Shown here in pieces: positions 32,944-40,823 of a stretch of 64,000 bases of DNA. The position numbers and the translations under genes are program-made. Positions within the stretch are counted from its first letter, which is position 1. Each line of letters opens with the position of its first letter. Source of the DNA: Adlercreutzia caecimuris B7 (GTDB taxonomy: Bacteria; Actinomycetota; Coriobacteriia; Coriobacteriales; Eggerthellaceae); contig NZ_KE159646.1 of NCBI RefSeq assembly GCF_000403355.2, forward strand, positions 2,555,960 through 2,619,959. Reading direction: 5' to 3'. The notes under the pieces are model-generated. The model made no database searches and had not been told where the DNA came from. It worked only from the letters and a program-made list of their open reading frames with translations.

Positions 32944-33219
32944 ATGGAAAAGAAGAGACTGGGCATGGGCGTGACCGTCGTCGCCCTGTGCGGTGTTCTT
33001 GCTGGCGGCATGGCCCTGGCAGGCTGCACCGGCACGGCCCCCGCTGGCGATGCTGGCGAGAAAACCCCCGCAACGGGCGCTGCAACTGAGGCGCCTCAAG
33101 TAGATGGTGAGACGGTGGCGCTTACGCCCAAGGAGTTCCAGATCTTGTCACTCATGGCCGACGCCTGCTCGAAGGCGTCGGGTGTGTCGGCGACGTTGCG
33201 CGGCGTATCGCTCACGTAG
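32944..33219 (+). pseudogene. Truncated cytochrome-like lipoprotein joined to response-regulator and antisense DUF3365 pieces
   Basis: 92 codons. First about 53 residues: lipoprotein signal (VVALCGVLAGGMALAGCTG) and an Ala/Thr/Pro linker like that of the cytochrome at 29476, with a strong TAAGGAGGAGG. Then VDGETVALTPKEFQILSLMAD, a piece of an OmpR winged-helix domain (compare VDGRVVALTPKEFQI in the hybrid at 30929). The last 18 codons are the complement of a DUF3365 gene. Three genes have therefore been joined; no functional product is expected beyond a short lipoprotein. Confidence 0.75.
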
Positions 33220-33518
33220 CGCACCGAGTAGTCGGTGTCGCGGGAGAAGAACGCTCCTACCGAGCGCCCGGCGATGGAACATTGCAGGCCCTTGAACTCG
33301 AAGTTGCCGGCGCTGTCGTAGTTGATCTTGTCCTGGTTCTTGTTCATGAACTCCCAGACGGCCTCCATGTTGGCCGACAGCGCCCGGGCCTGCTGCACCA
33401 GCTCGGCCTCCTCCAGCTCGGCTCTGCGGGACGATTCCCACGCCACGTTCGCCATCAGGAACGCCGCCACGACGCCGAGCACCAGCACGGCGATCTTGGT
33501 ACGAAGCTTGATGCGCAT
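33096..33518 (-). pseudogene. DUF3365 sensor domain fragment, inverted
   Basis: 140 codons. Signal anchor (KIAVLVLGVVAAFLMANVAW) then DUF3365: LVQQARALSANMEAVWEFMNKNQDKINYD, FEFKGLQCSIAGR, DYSVRYVSDTPRN, PDAFEQA. It breaks off there and runs into the complement of the response-regulator fragment. Ribosome site GGGAGGAACC precedes ATG 33518. The intact protein would continue into a CxxCH site or kinase module. Confidence 0.78.
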
Positions 33519-33522
33519 GGGC

Positions 33523-33574
33523 GGTTCCTCCCCTCGGTTGTGCCCCGAATAGCGGTACAACCGAGGAGGAAACC
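33523..33574. repeat. Inverted pair of near-identical gene leaders
   Basis: The 5' leader of the inverted DUF3365 fragment and that of the ferredoxin fragment are nearly the same sequence (ACAACCGAGG then AGGAAACC or GGAGGAACC) facing each other, making an imperfect inverted repeat (33523-33541 and 33557-33574). Recombination between such leaders could explain the inversion. Confidence 0.6.
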
Positions 33575-33577
33575 ATC

Positions 33578-33919
33578 ATGGCGAGAAAAGCCTTTTACTT
33601 CGACAGCAGCCGGTGCGTGGCCTGCAAGACCTGCCAGGTAGCCTGCAAGAAGAAGAACGACCTGCCCATCGGCATCAACTACCGGGCGGTGACCAGCTAC
33701 GAGGTGGGGGAGTTCCCCACGGCGAAGATGTACCACATCTCGCACACCTGCAACCACTGTCTGAATAGATGCGCACTCCGCCAGTCCGAGCAGCGTCTGA
33801 CGGCCGATTGCCGCTGGGCTGCCCGTCTTGGAGCGGCGATGTGCTATCATAGTCGCAGCTTGAAGTACATAGCCTGCCGCCGGGTAGGCGAGAAGCGCTC
33901 ACTGAGCGAGCATCGTTAG
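33578..33919 (+). pseudogene. Truncated DmsB-type 4Fe-4S ferredoxin gene
   Basis: Starts with a normal respiratory ferredoxin: FYFDSSRCVACKTCQVACKKKNDLP, EVGEFPTAKMYHISHTCNHC, with ACCGAGGAGGAAACC upstream. After the CNHC of the second cluster (about 33766) homology stops; the expected ENPxCxxxCP is replaced by unrelated sequence that is only open by chance to 33919. The four clusters are incomplete, so it is broken. The intact type is at 59419. Confidence 0.8.
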
Positions 33920-33953
33920 GCCTTTGAAGATGCTCGCCCCGTGGGCGCTTTTT
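33842..33953 (+). ncRNA. Candidate structured leader or small RNA with long terminator
   Basis: An extended -10 (TG-C-TATCAT, 33842-33850) is followed by about 100 bases with a GCCT/AGGC hairpin and a long stem: AAGCGC-TCAC and GCGAGCATC (33893-33913) pair with GATGCTCGC and GTGG-GCGCTT (33929-33950), then TTT. It is upstream of the B3/4 gene. It could be an attenuating leader or an independent RNA. No known riboswitch class was recognised. 33954-34073 contains two similar GC-rich hairpins (around GGAAGCCGGGCC) and no gene. Confidence 0.45.
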
Positions 33954-34073
33954 GTTTGTCGAGGGTTGGCGCGGCCGTTGGGATCGCCCCGGAAGCCGGG
34001 CCACCGTTGCGGTCGCCCTGGAAGCCGGGCCGCCGCCCGCCGCCCGGCAGCACGAGGAGAAAGGATCGGAAGC

Positions 34074-34799
34074 ATGAAGCAGTTCGTCACGGAGGAATCG
34101 TTTTGGGAGTTGTTCCCCGAGGCCCGTATCGGCATCGTGGTGGCCCACGGCATGAAGCCGACCGACGAGGTGGCTCCCGAGGACGCCGCCGCCATCGCCC
34201 GTGCGCTCGCCGAGGCCAACGGGAAGGCCGACCAGCATCTGGAGAGCAACACCATCTCCCAGAACGAGGTGGTGGCCGTGTGGCGCGACGCCTACCAGCA
34301 GTTCAAGACGAAGAAGGGCGCCCGCTGCTCCATCGAGAACCTGCTCAAGCGCGTGCTGAAGGGCAATCCCGTGGGCTCTATCACGCCCTCGGTGGATATC
34401 TACAACGCCGTGTCGCTCGCCCACGCGCTGCCCGTGGGCGGCGAGGACATCGACGCCATGGTCGGCGATATCCGACTGGGCATCACCGAGGGAGGCGACG
34501 CGTTCCGCCCGCTCGGCGAGGACGAGGACGCCCCCACCTTGGAAGGCGAGCTGTGCTACCGCGACGACGCCGGCGCCATCTGCCGCTGCTGGAACTGGCG
34601 CGACGGCGAGCGGACGGCGCTGACCGACGAGTCGGGCAAGGCCTTCCTCATCATCGAGTCGGTGGACCCGGCCCGCGCTGACGACCTTGAGGCGGCCGTC
34701 GATCAGTTGGCCGACATGGTGCAGCGCTATCTGGGCGCCGACATCTTCGCCAAGCAGATCATCACCCGCGACAACCCCACGATGGTGATCGACGAGTAG
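34074..34799 (+). CDS. B3/4 (tRNA-binding-like) domain protein
   Basis: 241 residues. The sequence IGIVVAHGMKP, NTISQNEVVAVWRDAYQQFKTKKGARCSIENLLKRVLKG, ITPSVDIYNAVSLAHALPVGGEDID and GDAFRPLGEDE is the stand-alone B3/B4 domain that is otherwise part of phenylalanyl-tRNA synthetase beta, where it edits misacylated tRNA. Free-standing copies may be trans-editing or amino-acid-related enzymes; their role is not settled. GAGGAGAAAGGA precedes the ATG. It is 74 bases before the sugE-like gene. Confidence 0.82.
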   Translation: MKQFVTEESFWELFPEARIGIVVAHGMKPTDEVAPEDAAAIARALAEANGKADQHLESNTISQNEVVAVWRDAYQQFKTKKGARCSIENLLKRVLKGNPVGSITPSVDIYNAVSLAHALPVGGEDIDAMVGDIRLGITEGGDAFRPLGEDEDAPTLEGELCYRDDAGAICRCWNWRDGERTALTDESGKAFLIIESVDPARADDLEAAVDQLADMVQRYLGADIFAKQIITRDNPTMVIDE

Positions 34800-34873
34800 A
34801 TCGACCGGACAAGGAAGCGAGGGCGCGGGCCGGCCGGCTGCCGCGCCCCGCTCCAGCGGGAAAGGAGGAGCCG

Positions 34874-35200
34874 GTGAACTGGCTCGTGCTCATTGCCTCG
34901 GGTGTCATGGAGTCGGTCTGGGCCATCGCCCTGGGGAAGTCGGAGGGGTTTACCCACGCCGGCCCTACCGTGGTGTTCGTCGTGGCGCTCGTGCTCTCCA
35001 TGCTGGGGCTTTCCTTTGCCGTGAAGACGCTGCCCACGGGTACGGCCTACGCGGTGTGGGTGGGTATCGGCGCGGCGCTCACGGTCATCTACGGCATGGT
35101 CACCGGCTCCGAACCCGCCAGCCTCGCCCGCATCTTGCTTATCGTCGGGCTCGTCGGCTGCATCATCGGGCTCAAGCTCGTCAGCGGCGCGGAGGCGTAA
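34874..35200 (+). CDS. sugE: SMR-family exporter (SugE/Gdx type)
   Basis: 108 residues, four helices. Conserved small-multidrug-resistance features: N-terminal WLVLIASGVMESVWAIALGKSEGF with the coupling Glu in TM1, and LPTGTAYAVWVGIGAALTVIYGM. The GxMESxWA form and G-T-A-Y-A-V-W match the Gdx (guanidinium exporter) subgroup rather than EmrE. GTG start with AAAGGAGGAG upstream. No guanidine riboswitch was recognised upstream. Confidence 0.88.
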   Translation: MNWLVLIASGVMESVWAIALGKSEGFTHAGPTVVFVVALVLSMLGLSFAVKTLPTGTAYAVWVGIGAALTVIYGMVTGSEPASLARILLIVGLVGCIIGLKLVSGAEA

Positions 35201-35207
35201 GGACCCC

Positions 35208-35271
35208 GCGGGGCCGGCCTTGTCTTCTCGCGATGTCCTGCGGGGCCGGCCTTGCTTTCTCGCGGTGATCC
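35208..35271 (+). repeat. 32-bp tandem duplication in the gap before ppk1
   Basis: Units 35208-35239 and 35240-35271 share GCGGGGCCGGCCTTG and TCTCGCG. Non-coding. Confidence 0.6.
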
Positions 35272-35316
35272 GTGGGGCTGCCCCTGCCCCTTCGCTATTC
35301 CTCGGGTTTTTCCCTG

Positions 35317-35345
35317 TTGACGCGTAACCAGTGGTAAAATATGAA
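35317..35345 (+). promoter_or_regulatory. Predicted ppk1 promoter
   Basis: TTGACG, 17-base spacer, TATGAA, 61 bases before the start codon. Confidence 0.5.
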
Positions 35346-35406
35346 AATCGCACATTTTTGGTGTGCGGCTTCATTTTTTCGGTTAACGACGGGGAGGCGC
35401 AAGCGT

Positions 35407-38400
35407 ATGAACCAGCAGGCATCCAAGGACGCGAACGAGACGACGACCACGTCAAAGCCCCCCTATATGCAGAATCGTGAGCTCTCCTGGCTCGATTTCA
35501 ACAAGCGCGTACTTGATCAGGGTGCCGACCCTACGGTGCCGCTTTTGGAACGCCTGAACTTCATCTCCATCTTTTGGAGCAACCTCCAGGAATTCTTCAT
35601 GGTGCGCGTGGGATCGCTCACCGACCTCGCGTTGCTGAAGAAGTCCATTGTCGATCCGAAATCCGGCATGACGCCGGCCGAGCAGCTGGACGCCGTGTAC
35701 GCGCGCTGCCATGAGCTGTACCCTTACTACGAGGAAACTTTCGAGAACCTGCGCGGCCTGCTGGCTCAGGAAAACATCTGCCAGCTGCGCAAGGACGATC
35801 TGACCGATGAGCAGCTCGTGGCCCTGGACGACTACATGGCCGACAACGTGCTGCCGTTCCTCTCGCCGCAGATCGTGAACGCGCGCCACCCCTTCCCGCA
35901 TCTGGAGAACGGCGGCCTCTATATCGTCGTGCGGCTCGACGAGCAGGCCGCTCCCAAGCAGAAGAAGACCAAGGAGGAGAAGGCTCGCGCCAAGGCCGAG
36001 AAAGCCGAGCGCGCCGAGAAGGGCGAGGGGAAGCAGTCGAAGAATCTCGGCGCCGAGGGCGTCACCCTCGGCATTATCCCGCTGCCTCGCCAGACCAACC
36101 GCGTCATTCAGCTGCCCGGCGAGGGCTTGTCCTACATGCTCGTCGAGCACGCCATCGAGATGTGGGTGCCCGAAATCTTCTCTATGTACACGGTGAAGCA
36201 CACCAACATCATCTGCGTCACGCGCAATGCCGACCTGGACGCCACGGAAGGCGCCGAGGAGCAGGGCGAGGACTACCGCGAGCATATGAAGCGCATTCTG
36301 AAGAAGCGCAGCCGCCTGGCGCCGGTGCGCCTGGAGAGCGAGCGGCCCCTCTCGCGCACGGTGAAGAAGCTGCTGCTGGACAAGCTGGGCCTGGCCGAGC
36401 ACCAGATCTTCGTGACCAAGGTGCCGCTGAACATGGGCTACACTTGGGGCCTCGGCGCGCGTCTGACGCCCGAGCGCCGTGCGGCCCTCACCCAGAAGCC
36501 CTTCGCTCCCCAGTGGCCGGCATGCCTGGATCGCAACCGCTCTATCATCGAGCAGGTGAGCGAGCGGGAGGTGCTGCTGTCCTACCCCTACCAGTCCATG
36601 GACGCTTTCGTGCGCCTGCTGCACGAGGCGGCCAACGACCCGGCCGTCATTTCCATCAAGATCACCCTGTACCGCCTGGCCAGCCAGTCGCATCTCGCCG
36701 AGGCCCTTATCGCCGCGGCCGAGAACGGCAAGGAGGTCACGGCCTTGTTCGAGCTGCGGGCCCGCTTCGACGAGTCGAACAACATCGAGTGGTCCCAGCG
36801 CTTCGAGCAGGCCGGCTGCCACGTCATCTACGGGTTCCGCAACTTCAAGGTGCATTCCAAGATCTGCACCATCACGCGCCAGACCGAGGATGGGCTCCAG
36901 CACATCACCCAGCTGGGCACCGGCAACTACAACGAGAAGACGGCGAAGCTCTACACCGACTTCTCGTTCATCACCACCGATGCGCGCATCGGCGCGGATG
37001 CGGCCGACTTCTTCCGCAATATGGCGCTGGAGAACACCTCCGACGACTACAGCATCCTGTGGGTGGCGCCGCTTATGATCAAGCAGAACATCATGCGCAA
37101 GATCGACGAGCAGATTGCCCTGGCGAAGGCTGGCAAGCCCTGTGGGCTATTCTTCAAGACGAATTCCATCACCGACAAAGAGGTGATCGATAAGTTGGTG
37201 GAAGCCTCCCAGGCTGGGGTGGAGACCCATCTGTTCGTGCGCGGCATCTCGTGCCTTCTGCCCGGGGTTGCCGGCTATACCGATCATGTGCACGAGGTGT
37301 CCATCGTGGGCCAGCTTTTGGAGCACAGCCGCATCTACGGCTTCGGTCCGCGCGAGGGGTGCGAGATCTACCTGTCGAGTGCCGATCTTATGACGCGCAA
37401 CATGGACAAGCGCATCGAGATTGCCTGGCCCATTTTGAATCCGGTGCTGCGCGAGCAGGTGCTGGGGTATCTGGACATCAGCTGGTCGGACACGGCGAAG
37501 TTGCGCGAGCTTCTGCCTGACGGCTCTTACACCCCTCTTGGGTTTTTCGCCCAGGCCGATGAGGCGGGAAACGTTGAGCTGTTCGATTCTCAGAAGTACC
37601 TCATCGCCGAGGCGCAGCGCATGCGTCTGGCCGCCGCCGAGCTGGCCGCGCGCCACGAGGCCGAGCGCGCCGAGGACCGCCGGGTCGTGTTCCCGCTGGG
37701 GCGCGTGGAGACGAGCACGCCCGATATGCCGGAGGTGGTGACCGAGGAGGAGTCGGAATTCGTCGTGCGCGAGGATGCGATACCGGCCGAGGTCCCGGTG
37801 GCCGAGCCGGCAGCTGCCTCAATGGCCGATATCGCGGAGGGGCGTGCAACCGATGTGGTCGACGAGGCCCTGGCGGCCCTGCGGGGCGTGGCGGGGACGT
37901 CTCGGTCTGAGGGCGATTCGGAGGCGGCGCAGGATCTTGCAGCGGGGAAGTCGGCGCCGGCCTCCAAGACCGAGGATGCGGAGGCGGTGAAGCCTGCTGC
38001 TGAGGCGAGGCTCGCGCCCGAGGCTTCGTCCGAGCCTTCGGTTGAGGCGACCCCCGCGCCTGAGGCCCCCGCGTCGGCGGCCGCGGTGATGGCGGTTGCC
38101 GCCGGGGCCACGGCCGCCTCGGTGCTGCAATCGGCGGCCGTGCCGGCGGCCTCCCTCTCTGCGCCCGAGGCGAAGCACGCGGTGGCGGCTGCTCCCGCGG
38201 CGACCGAGAAAGCGCCCAAGCATGCCGCTCCGGCCCCCTCGTCGGCTCCGACCCCCGCAGCTCCCGCGCTGGCTCCCTCGTCGGCGCCTGCCCCTGCAGC
38301 GACGACGCCGGCGGCCCCTGCGCCCTCGGCTCCGGCTCCCGCAGCGACGAAGCCGACGGCCCCTGCGCCCTCGGCTCCGGCTCCCGCGTCGGCGTCGACT

Positions 38401-38598
38401 CCGGCTGCCCCGGCTACCCCCGCGGCGACCCTGGAGCCCGACCCTTTTGCTCCGGCCGCGGAGATCGTCGATCCGGCGAGCCCCTCCGCGGCGACGGTGC
38501 GCGAGACGCTGCCGACCGAGTGCGTGACGACCGAGATCGTGACGGCGCCGAAGAAGCTGGGCTTTTTCGGTCGCCTGCTGAAGCTGCTGTTCGGCTAG
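35407..38598 (+). CDS. ppk1: Polyphosphate kinase 1 with long Ala/Pro-rich C-terminal extension
   Basis: Polymerises the gamma-phosphate of ATP into polyphosphate. Core features: N-terminal MQNRELSWLDFNKRVLDQ, FMVRVGSL, a phospholipase-D-like active site NFKVHSKICTI with the catalytic His, LGTGNYNEKTAKLYTD, and the second CEIYLSSADLMTRNMDKRIE. A Lys/Glu-rich insert (KQKKTKEEKARAKAEKAERAEKG) lies near residue 190. The core ends at about residue 735; the last 330 residues are Ala/Pro/Glu-rich and of unknown use, giving 1063 residues against the usual 690-720. ATG with GGGGAGGCG. The pap gene follows after 26 bases. Confidence 0.94.
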   Translation: MNQQASKDANETTTTSKPPYMQNRELSWLDFNKRVLDQGADPTVPLLERLNFISIFWSNLQEFFMVRVGSLTDLALLKKSIVDPKSGMTPAEQLDAVYARCHELYPYYEETFENLRGLLAQENICQLRKDDLTDEQLVALDDYMADNVLPFLSPQIVNARHPFPHLENGGLYIVVRLDEQAAPKQKKTKEEKARAKAEKAERAEKGEGKQSKNLGAEGVTLGIIPLPRQTNRVIQLPGEGLSYMLVEHAIEMWVPEIFSMYTVKHTNIICVTRNADLDATEGAEEQGEDYREHMKRILKKRSRLAPVRLESERPLSRTVKKLLLDKLGLAEHQIFVTKVPLNMGYTWGLGARLTPERRAALTQKPFAPQWPACLDRNRSIIEQVSEREVLLSYPYQSMDAFVRLLHEAANDPAVISIKITLYRLASQSHLAEALIAAAENGKEVTALFELRARFDESNNIEWSQRFEQAGCHVIYGFRNFKVHSKICTITRQTEDGLQHITQLGTGNYNEKTAKLYTDFSFITTDARIGADAADFFRNMALENTSDDYSILWVAPLMIKQNIMRKIDEQIALAKAGKPCGLFFKTNSITDKEVIDKLVEASQAGVETHLFVRGISCLLPGVAGYTDHVHEVSIVGQLLEHSRIYGFGPREGCEIYLSSADLMTRNMDKRIEIAWPILNPVLREQVLGYLDISWSDTAKLRELLPDGSYTPLGFFAQADEAGNVELFDSQKYLIAEAQRMRLAAAELAARHEAERAEDRRVVFPLGRVETSTPDMPEVVTEEESEFVVREDAIPAEVPVAEPAAASMADIAEGRATDVVDEALAALRGVAGTSRSEGDSEAAQDLAAGKSAPASKTEDAEAVKPAAEARLAPEASSEPSVEATPAPEAPASAAAVMAVAAGATAASVLQSAAVPAASLSAPEAKHAVAAAPAATEKAPKHAAPAPSSAPTPAAPALAPSSAPAPAATTPAAPAPSAPAPAATKPTAPAPSAPAPASASTPAAPATPAATLEPDPFAPAAEIVDPASPSAATVRETLPTECVTTEIVTAPKKLGFFGRLLKLLFG

Positions 38599-38624
38599 AG
38601 ATCATCGAGGAGGGCGTTCGTTCC

Positions 38625-40325
38625 ATGCTGGAGACCGTTGATTTCAACCAGAAGAAACTTCCCAAGGCCGCCTACAAGCAGGAATGGGACGAGCTCATCG
38701 AGAAGCTCGTCGTGCTCCAGCAGCAGGCGCATAACGCCGGGGTGGGGCTCGTGGTGCTGTTCGAAGGATGGAACGGCGCCGGCAAGGGCAGCCGCATTTC
38801 CGACCTCATGTACAATCTGGACGCTCGTTCCACCGGCGTCTACGTGGGGCTCGACCTCGATGCCGATAAGGCCCGCGAGTTCGCCGGCCGCGAGTGGGGC
38901 GTGACGGGCTACTACCCCATCATGCAGGACTTCTGGAAGGCCCTCGGCGAGCGCAACTCCATCACCTTCTACGATCGCGGTTGGTACTCGGCGGTTATCC
39001 AGTCCATGATGTACAGCGCGCCGGCCAAGCTGCTGCTGCCCAAGGAGGAGGAGCGCCACTATCTGGACTCCATTCACGACTTCGAGCGCCAGTTGACCGC
39101 CGACGGTTACATTGTGGTGAAGTTCTTCGTGCACATGACCAAGGAGGCGCAGGTGAAGCGCTTGCGCAGCCTGCACGATGATCCAGCGACCCGCTGGCGG
39201 GTCACCGATAAGAAGCTGCACAGCCATCACGGCTACGAGGCCGCCTACGAGCTGTATGACCGCCTGCTGGAGCGCAGCGACTACCCCTTCGCCCCGTGGG
39301 TGCTGCTGAACGGCGAGGACAAGCGTCGTTCGAACCTGACCATCGCCCGCACGCTTGTGGAGGCGCTGGAGCAGGGCCTGCGCCAGAAGGAGGCCAATGA
39401 CGCTCTGCGCGGTGCGTTCTCGGCGCACCAGGCCGAGCTGGAAGCCCAGTTCAACTTGGAGGACCTGGAGGGCGTCGGAGACGGTGCCGCTCCGGGACGC
39501 GGCATGCTGTCGGGCGCGCGTCTGACGCGGGCGAAGGCCCAGGCCGAGACTGCCCACGATTTGGCGCCTCGCGAGTCGCGCTTCGCCATCGTGGAGGACT
39601 ACCCGCAGGTCGATTTCATCGATCACAGCCTGGCCGCCGATCCCGAGACCTACAAGCAGACGCTGAGGGCCTTGCAAGCGCGCCTGTTCCGCCTGGAGAA
39701 CATCATGTTCCAGCGTCGGGTGCCCCTCATCCTTATGTACGAGGGCTGGGATGCCGCGGGCAAGGGCGGCAACATCAAGCGCGTGGCCCAGGCCCTCGAC
39801 GCCCGCGCTTACAACATCTTCCCGTCGCCGGCCCCCACCAAGCCCGAGCTGGCGCATCCGTTCCTCTGGCGCTACTGGACGCGTCTGCCCAAGGCGGGGC
39901 ATGTGGGCATGTACGACCGCAGCTGGTACGGCCGCGTGCTCGTGGAGCGCGTGGAGGGCTTTGCTACCCCCGAGGAGTGGAGCCGCGCCTACGACGAGAT
40001 CAACGAGTTCGAGCATGATCTGGTGGATTGGGGCGCCATCCTGCTGAAGTTCTGGGTGGACGTGAGTCCCGAAGAGCAGCTGCGCCGCTTCCAGGATCGC
40101 GAGACGGATCCGACCAAGCAGTGGAAGATCACCGAGGACGACTGGCGCAATCGCGAGAAGTACCCCCAGTACAAGGCCGCCATCGACGACATGTTCCGCC
40201 TGACGAGCACCACCTTCGCCCCCTGGATCGTGTTGGAGTCCGACGACAAGAAGTACGCCCGCCTGAAGGCCCTGCGCATCATCGTGGACGCCCTGGAGCA
40301 GCGCCTCGGCGTAGAGGGGCTGTAG
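38625..40325 (+). CDS. pap: Polyphosphate:AMP phosphotransferase (two-domain PPK2)
   Basis: 566 residues with two PPK2 domains in tandem, as in Acinetobacter-type PAP. Domain 1: P-loop GWNGAGKGSR, FYDRGWYSAV, TRWRVTDKK. Domain 2: P-loop GWDAAGKGGN, MYDRSWYGRVLVERVEGF, KQWKITEDDWRNREKY. Class II PPK2 enzymes convert AMP plus polyP to ADP; only the second domain is usually catalytic. It begins 26 bases after ppk1, so polymer synthesis and use would be coupled. ATG 38625 with GAGGAGGG somewhat distant upstream. Confidence 0.92.
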   Translation: MLETVDFNQKKLPKAAYKQEWDELIEKLVVLQQQAHNAGVGLVVLFEGWNGAGKGSRISDLMYNLDARSTGVYVGLDLDADKAREFAGREWGVTGYYPIMQDFWKALGERNSITFYDRGWYSAVIQSMMYSAPAKLLLPKEEERHYLDSIHDFERQLTADGYIVVKFFVHMTKEAQVKRLRSLHDDPATRWRVTDKKLHSHHGYEAAYELYDRLLERSDYPFAPWVLLNGEDKRRSNLTIARTLVEALEQGLRQKEANDALRGAFSAHQAELEAQFNLEDLEGVGDGAAPGRGMLSGARLTRAKAQAETAHDLAPRESRFAIVEDYPQVDFIDHSLAADPETYKQTLRALQARLFRLENIMFQRRVPLILMYEGWDAAGKGGNIKRVAQALDARAYNIFPSPAPTKPELAHPFLWRYWTRLPKAGHVGMYDRSWYGRVLVERVEGFATPEEWSRAYDEINEFEHDLVDWGAILLKFWVDVSPEEQLRRFQDRETDPTKQWKITEDDWRNREKYPQYKAAIDDMFRLTSTTFAPWIVLESDDKKYARLKALRIIVDALEQRLGVEGL

Positions 40326-40478
40326 GAAGGCCGCCTATCTGCCTGGCGAGCGGAAGCCTTACCCGGCGAGATGCTCCGCTTTTCGCCGGGTGCGGTGTCC
40401 CATACGAGAAGCGGGCCGTCGCATTCGGCTGGCTTATCCCGCCTACCGCGCTGGCTGTCGGCCGCTTCGGGGTTTTTC

Positions 40479-40507
40479 TTGCGAAAACGGGCTCTTCACG
40501 GTACTAT
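40479..40507 (+). promoter_or_regulatory. Promoter of the 38-residue membrane peptide
   Basis: TTGCGA, 17-base spacer, TACTAT. Start of transcription would be near 40514; the leader contains a GC-rich hairpin. Confidence 0.55.
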
Positions 40508-40575
40508 GAACCCAACATCAGCAAGGAGACGGGGCGCGTGGGAGCGCGGGCCCCGTGGCATAGAAGGAGCCCGGT

Positions 40576-40692
40576 ATGTCGTTGTTCGGATTTGAAGTGC
40601 CCATGGAGGCTATTTGGGTCGTGGTGGCCATTATCGTGCTGGTCATCGTGGTGTTCATCGCCAAGGGCTTCATGGACGAGATGAAGAAGTAG
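40576..40692 (+). CDS. Small single-helix membrane peptide with own promoter and terminator
   Basis: 38 residues: short start, one long hydrophobic helix (AIWVVVAIIVLVIVVFIAKG) and a charged FMDEMKK tail. AGAAGGAG is seven bases before the ATG. A promoter at 40479 and a strong terminator at 40703 frame it as a complete transcription unit, so it is probably a real gene. Function unknown. Confidence 0.75.
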   Translation: MSLFGFEVPMEAIWVVVAIIVLVIVVFIAKGFMDEMKK

Positions 40693-40702
40693 CATCGCGG
40701 AG

Positions 40703-40725
40703 AGGCCCCTTCGGGGGCCTTTTTT
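40703..40725 (+). terminator. Terminator of the small membrane peptide gene
   Basis: Stem AGGCCCC / GGGGCCT with a TTCG tetraloop, then TTTTT. Confidence 0.93.
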
Positions 40726-40823
40726 GTTTTGGGCCGGCCGTCCGGTACGCACGCCCCGATAGGGGGCGGTAGCGTTGCGGCAGGCGATGATGGTAGGGTC
40801 GATCGCTGGGGAAGGGAGCCGAG

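Noticed and set aside
33767-33919. Coding continuation of the ferredoxin fragment
   Set aside because: Homology stops after the second CxxC; the rest overlaps a promoter-like site and a strong stem and reads open only by chance.
33954-34073. Guanidine riboswitch before the SugE/Gdx gene
   Set aside because: The paired GC hairpins here have GAAG-type loops and do not show the ACGR loops or other guanidine class cores; they also precede the B3/4 gene rather than sugE.
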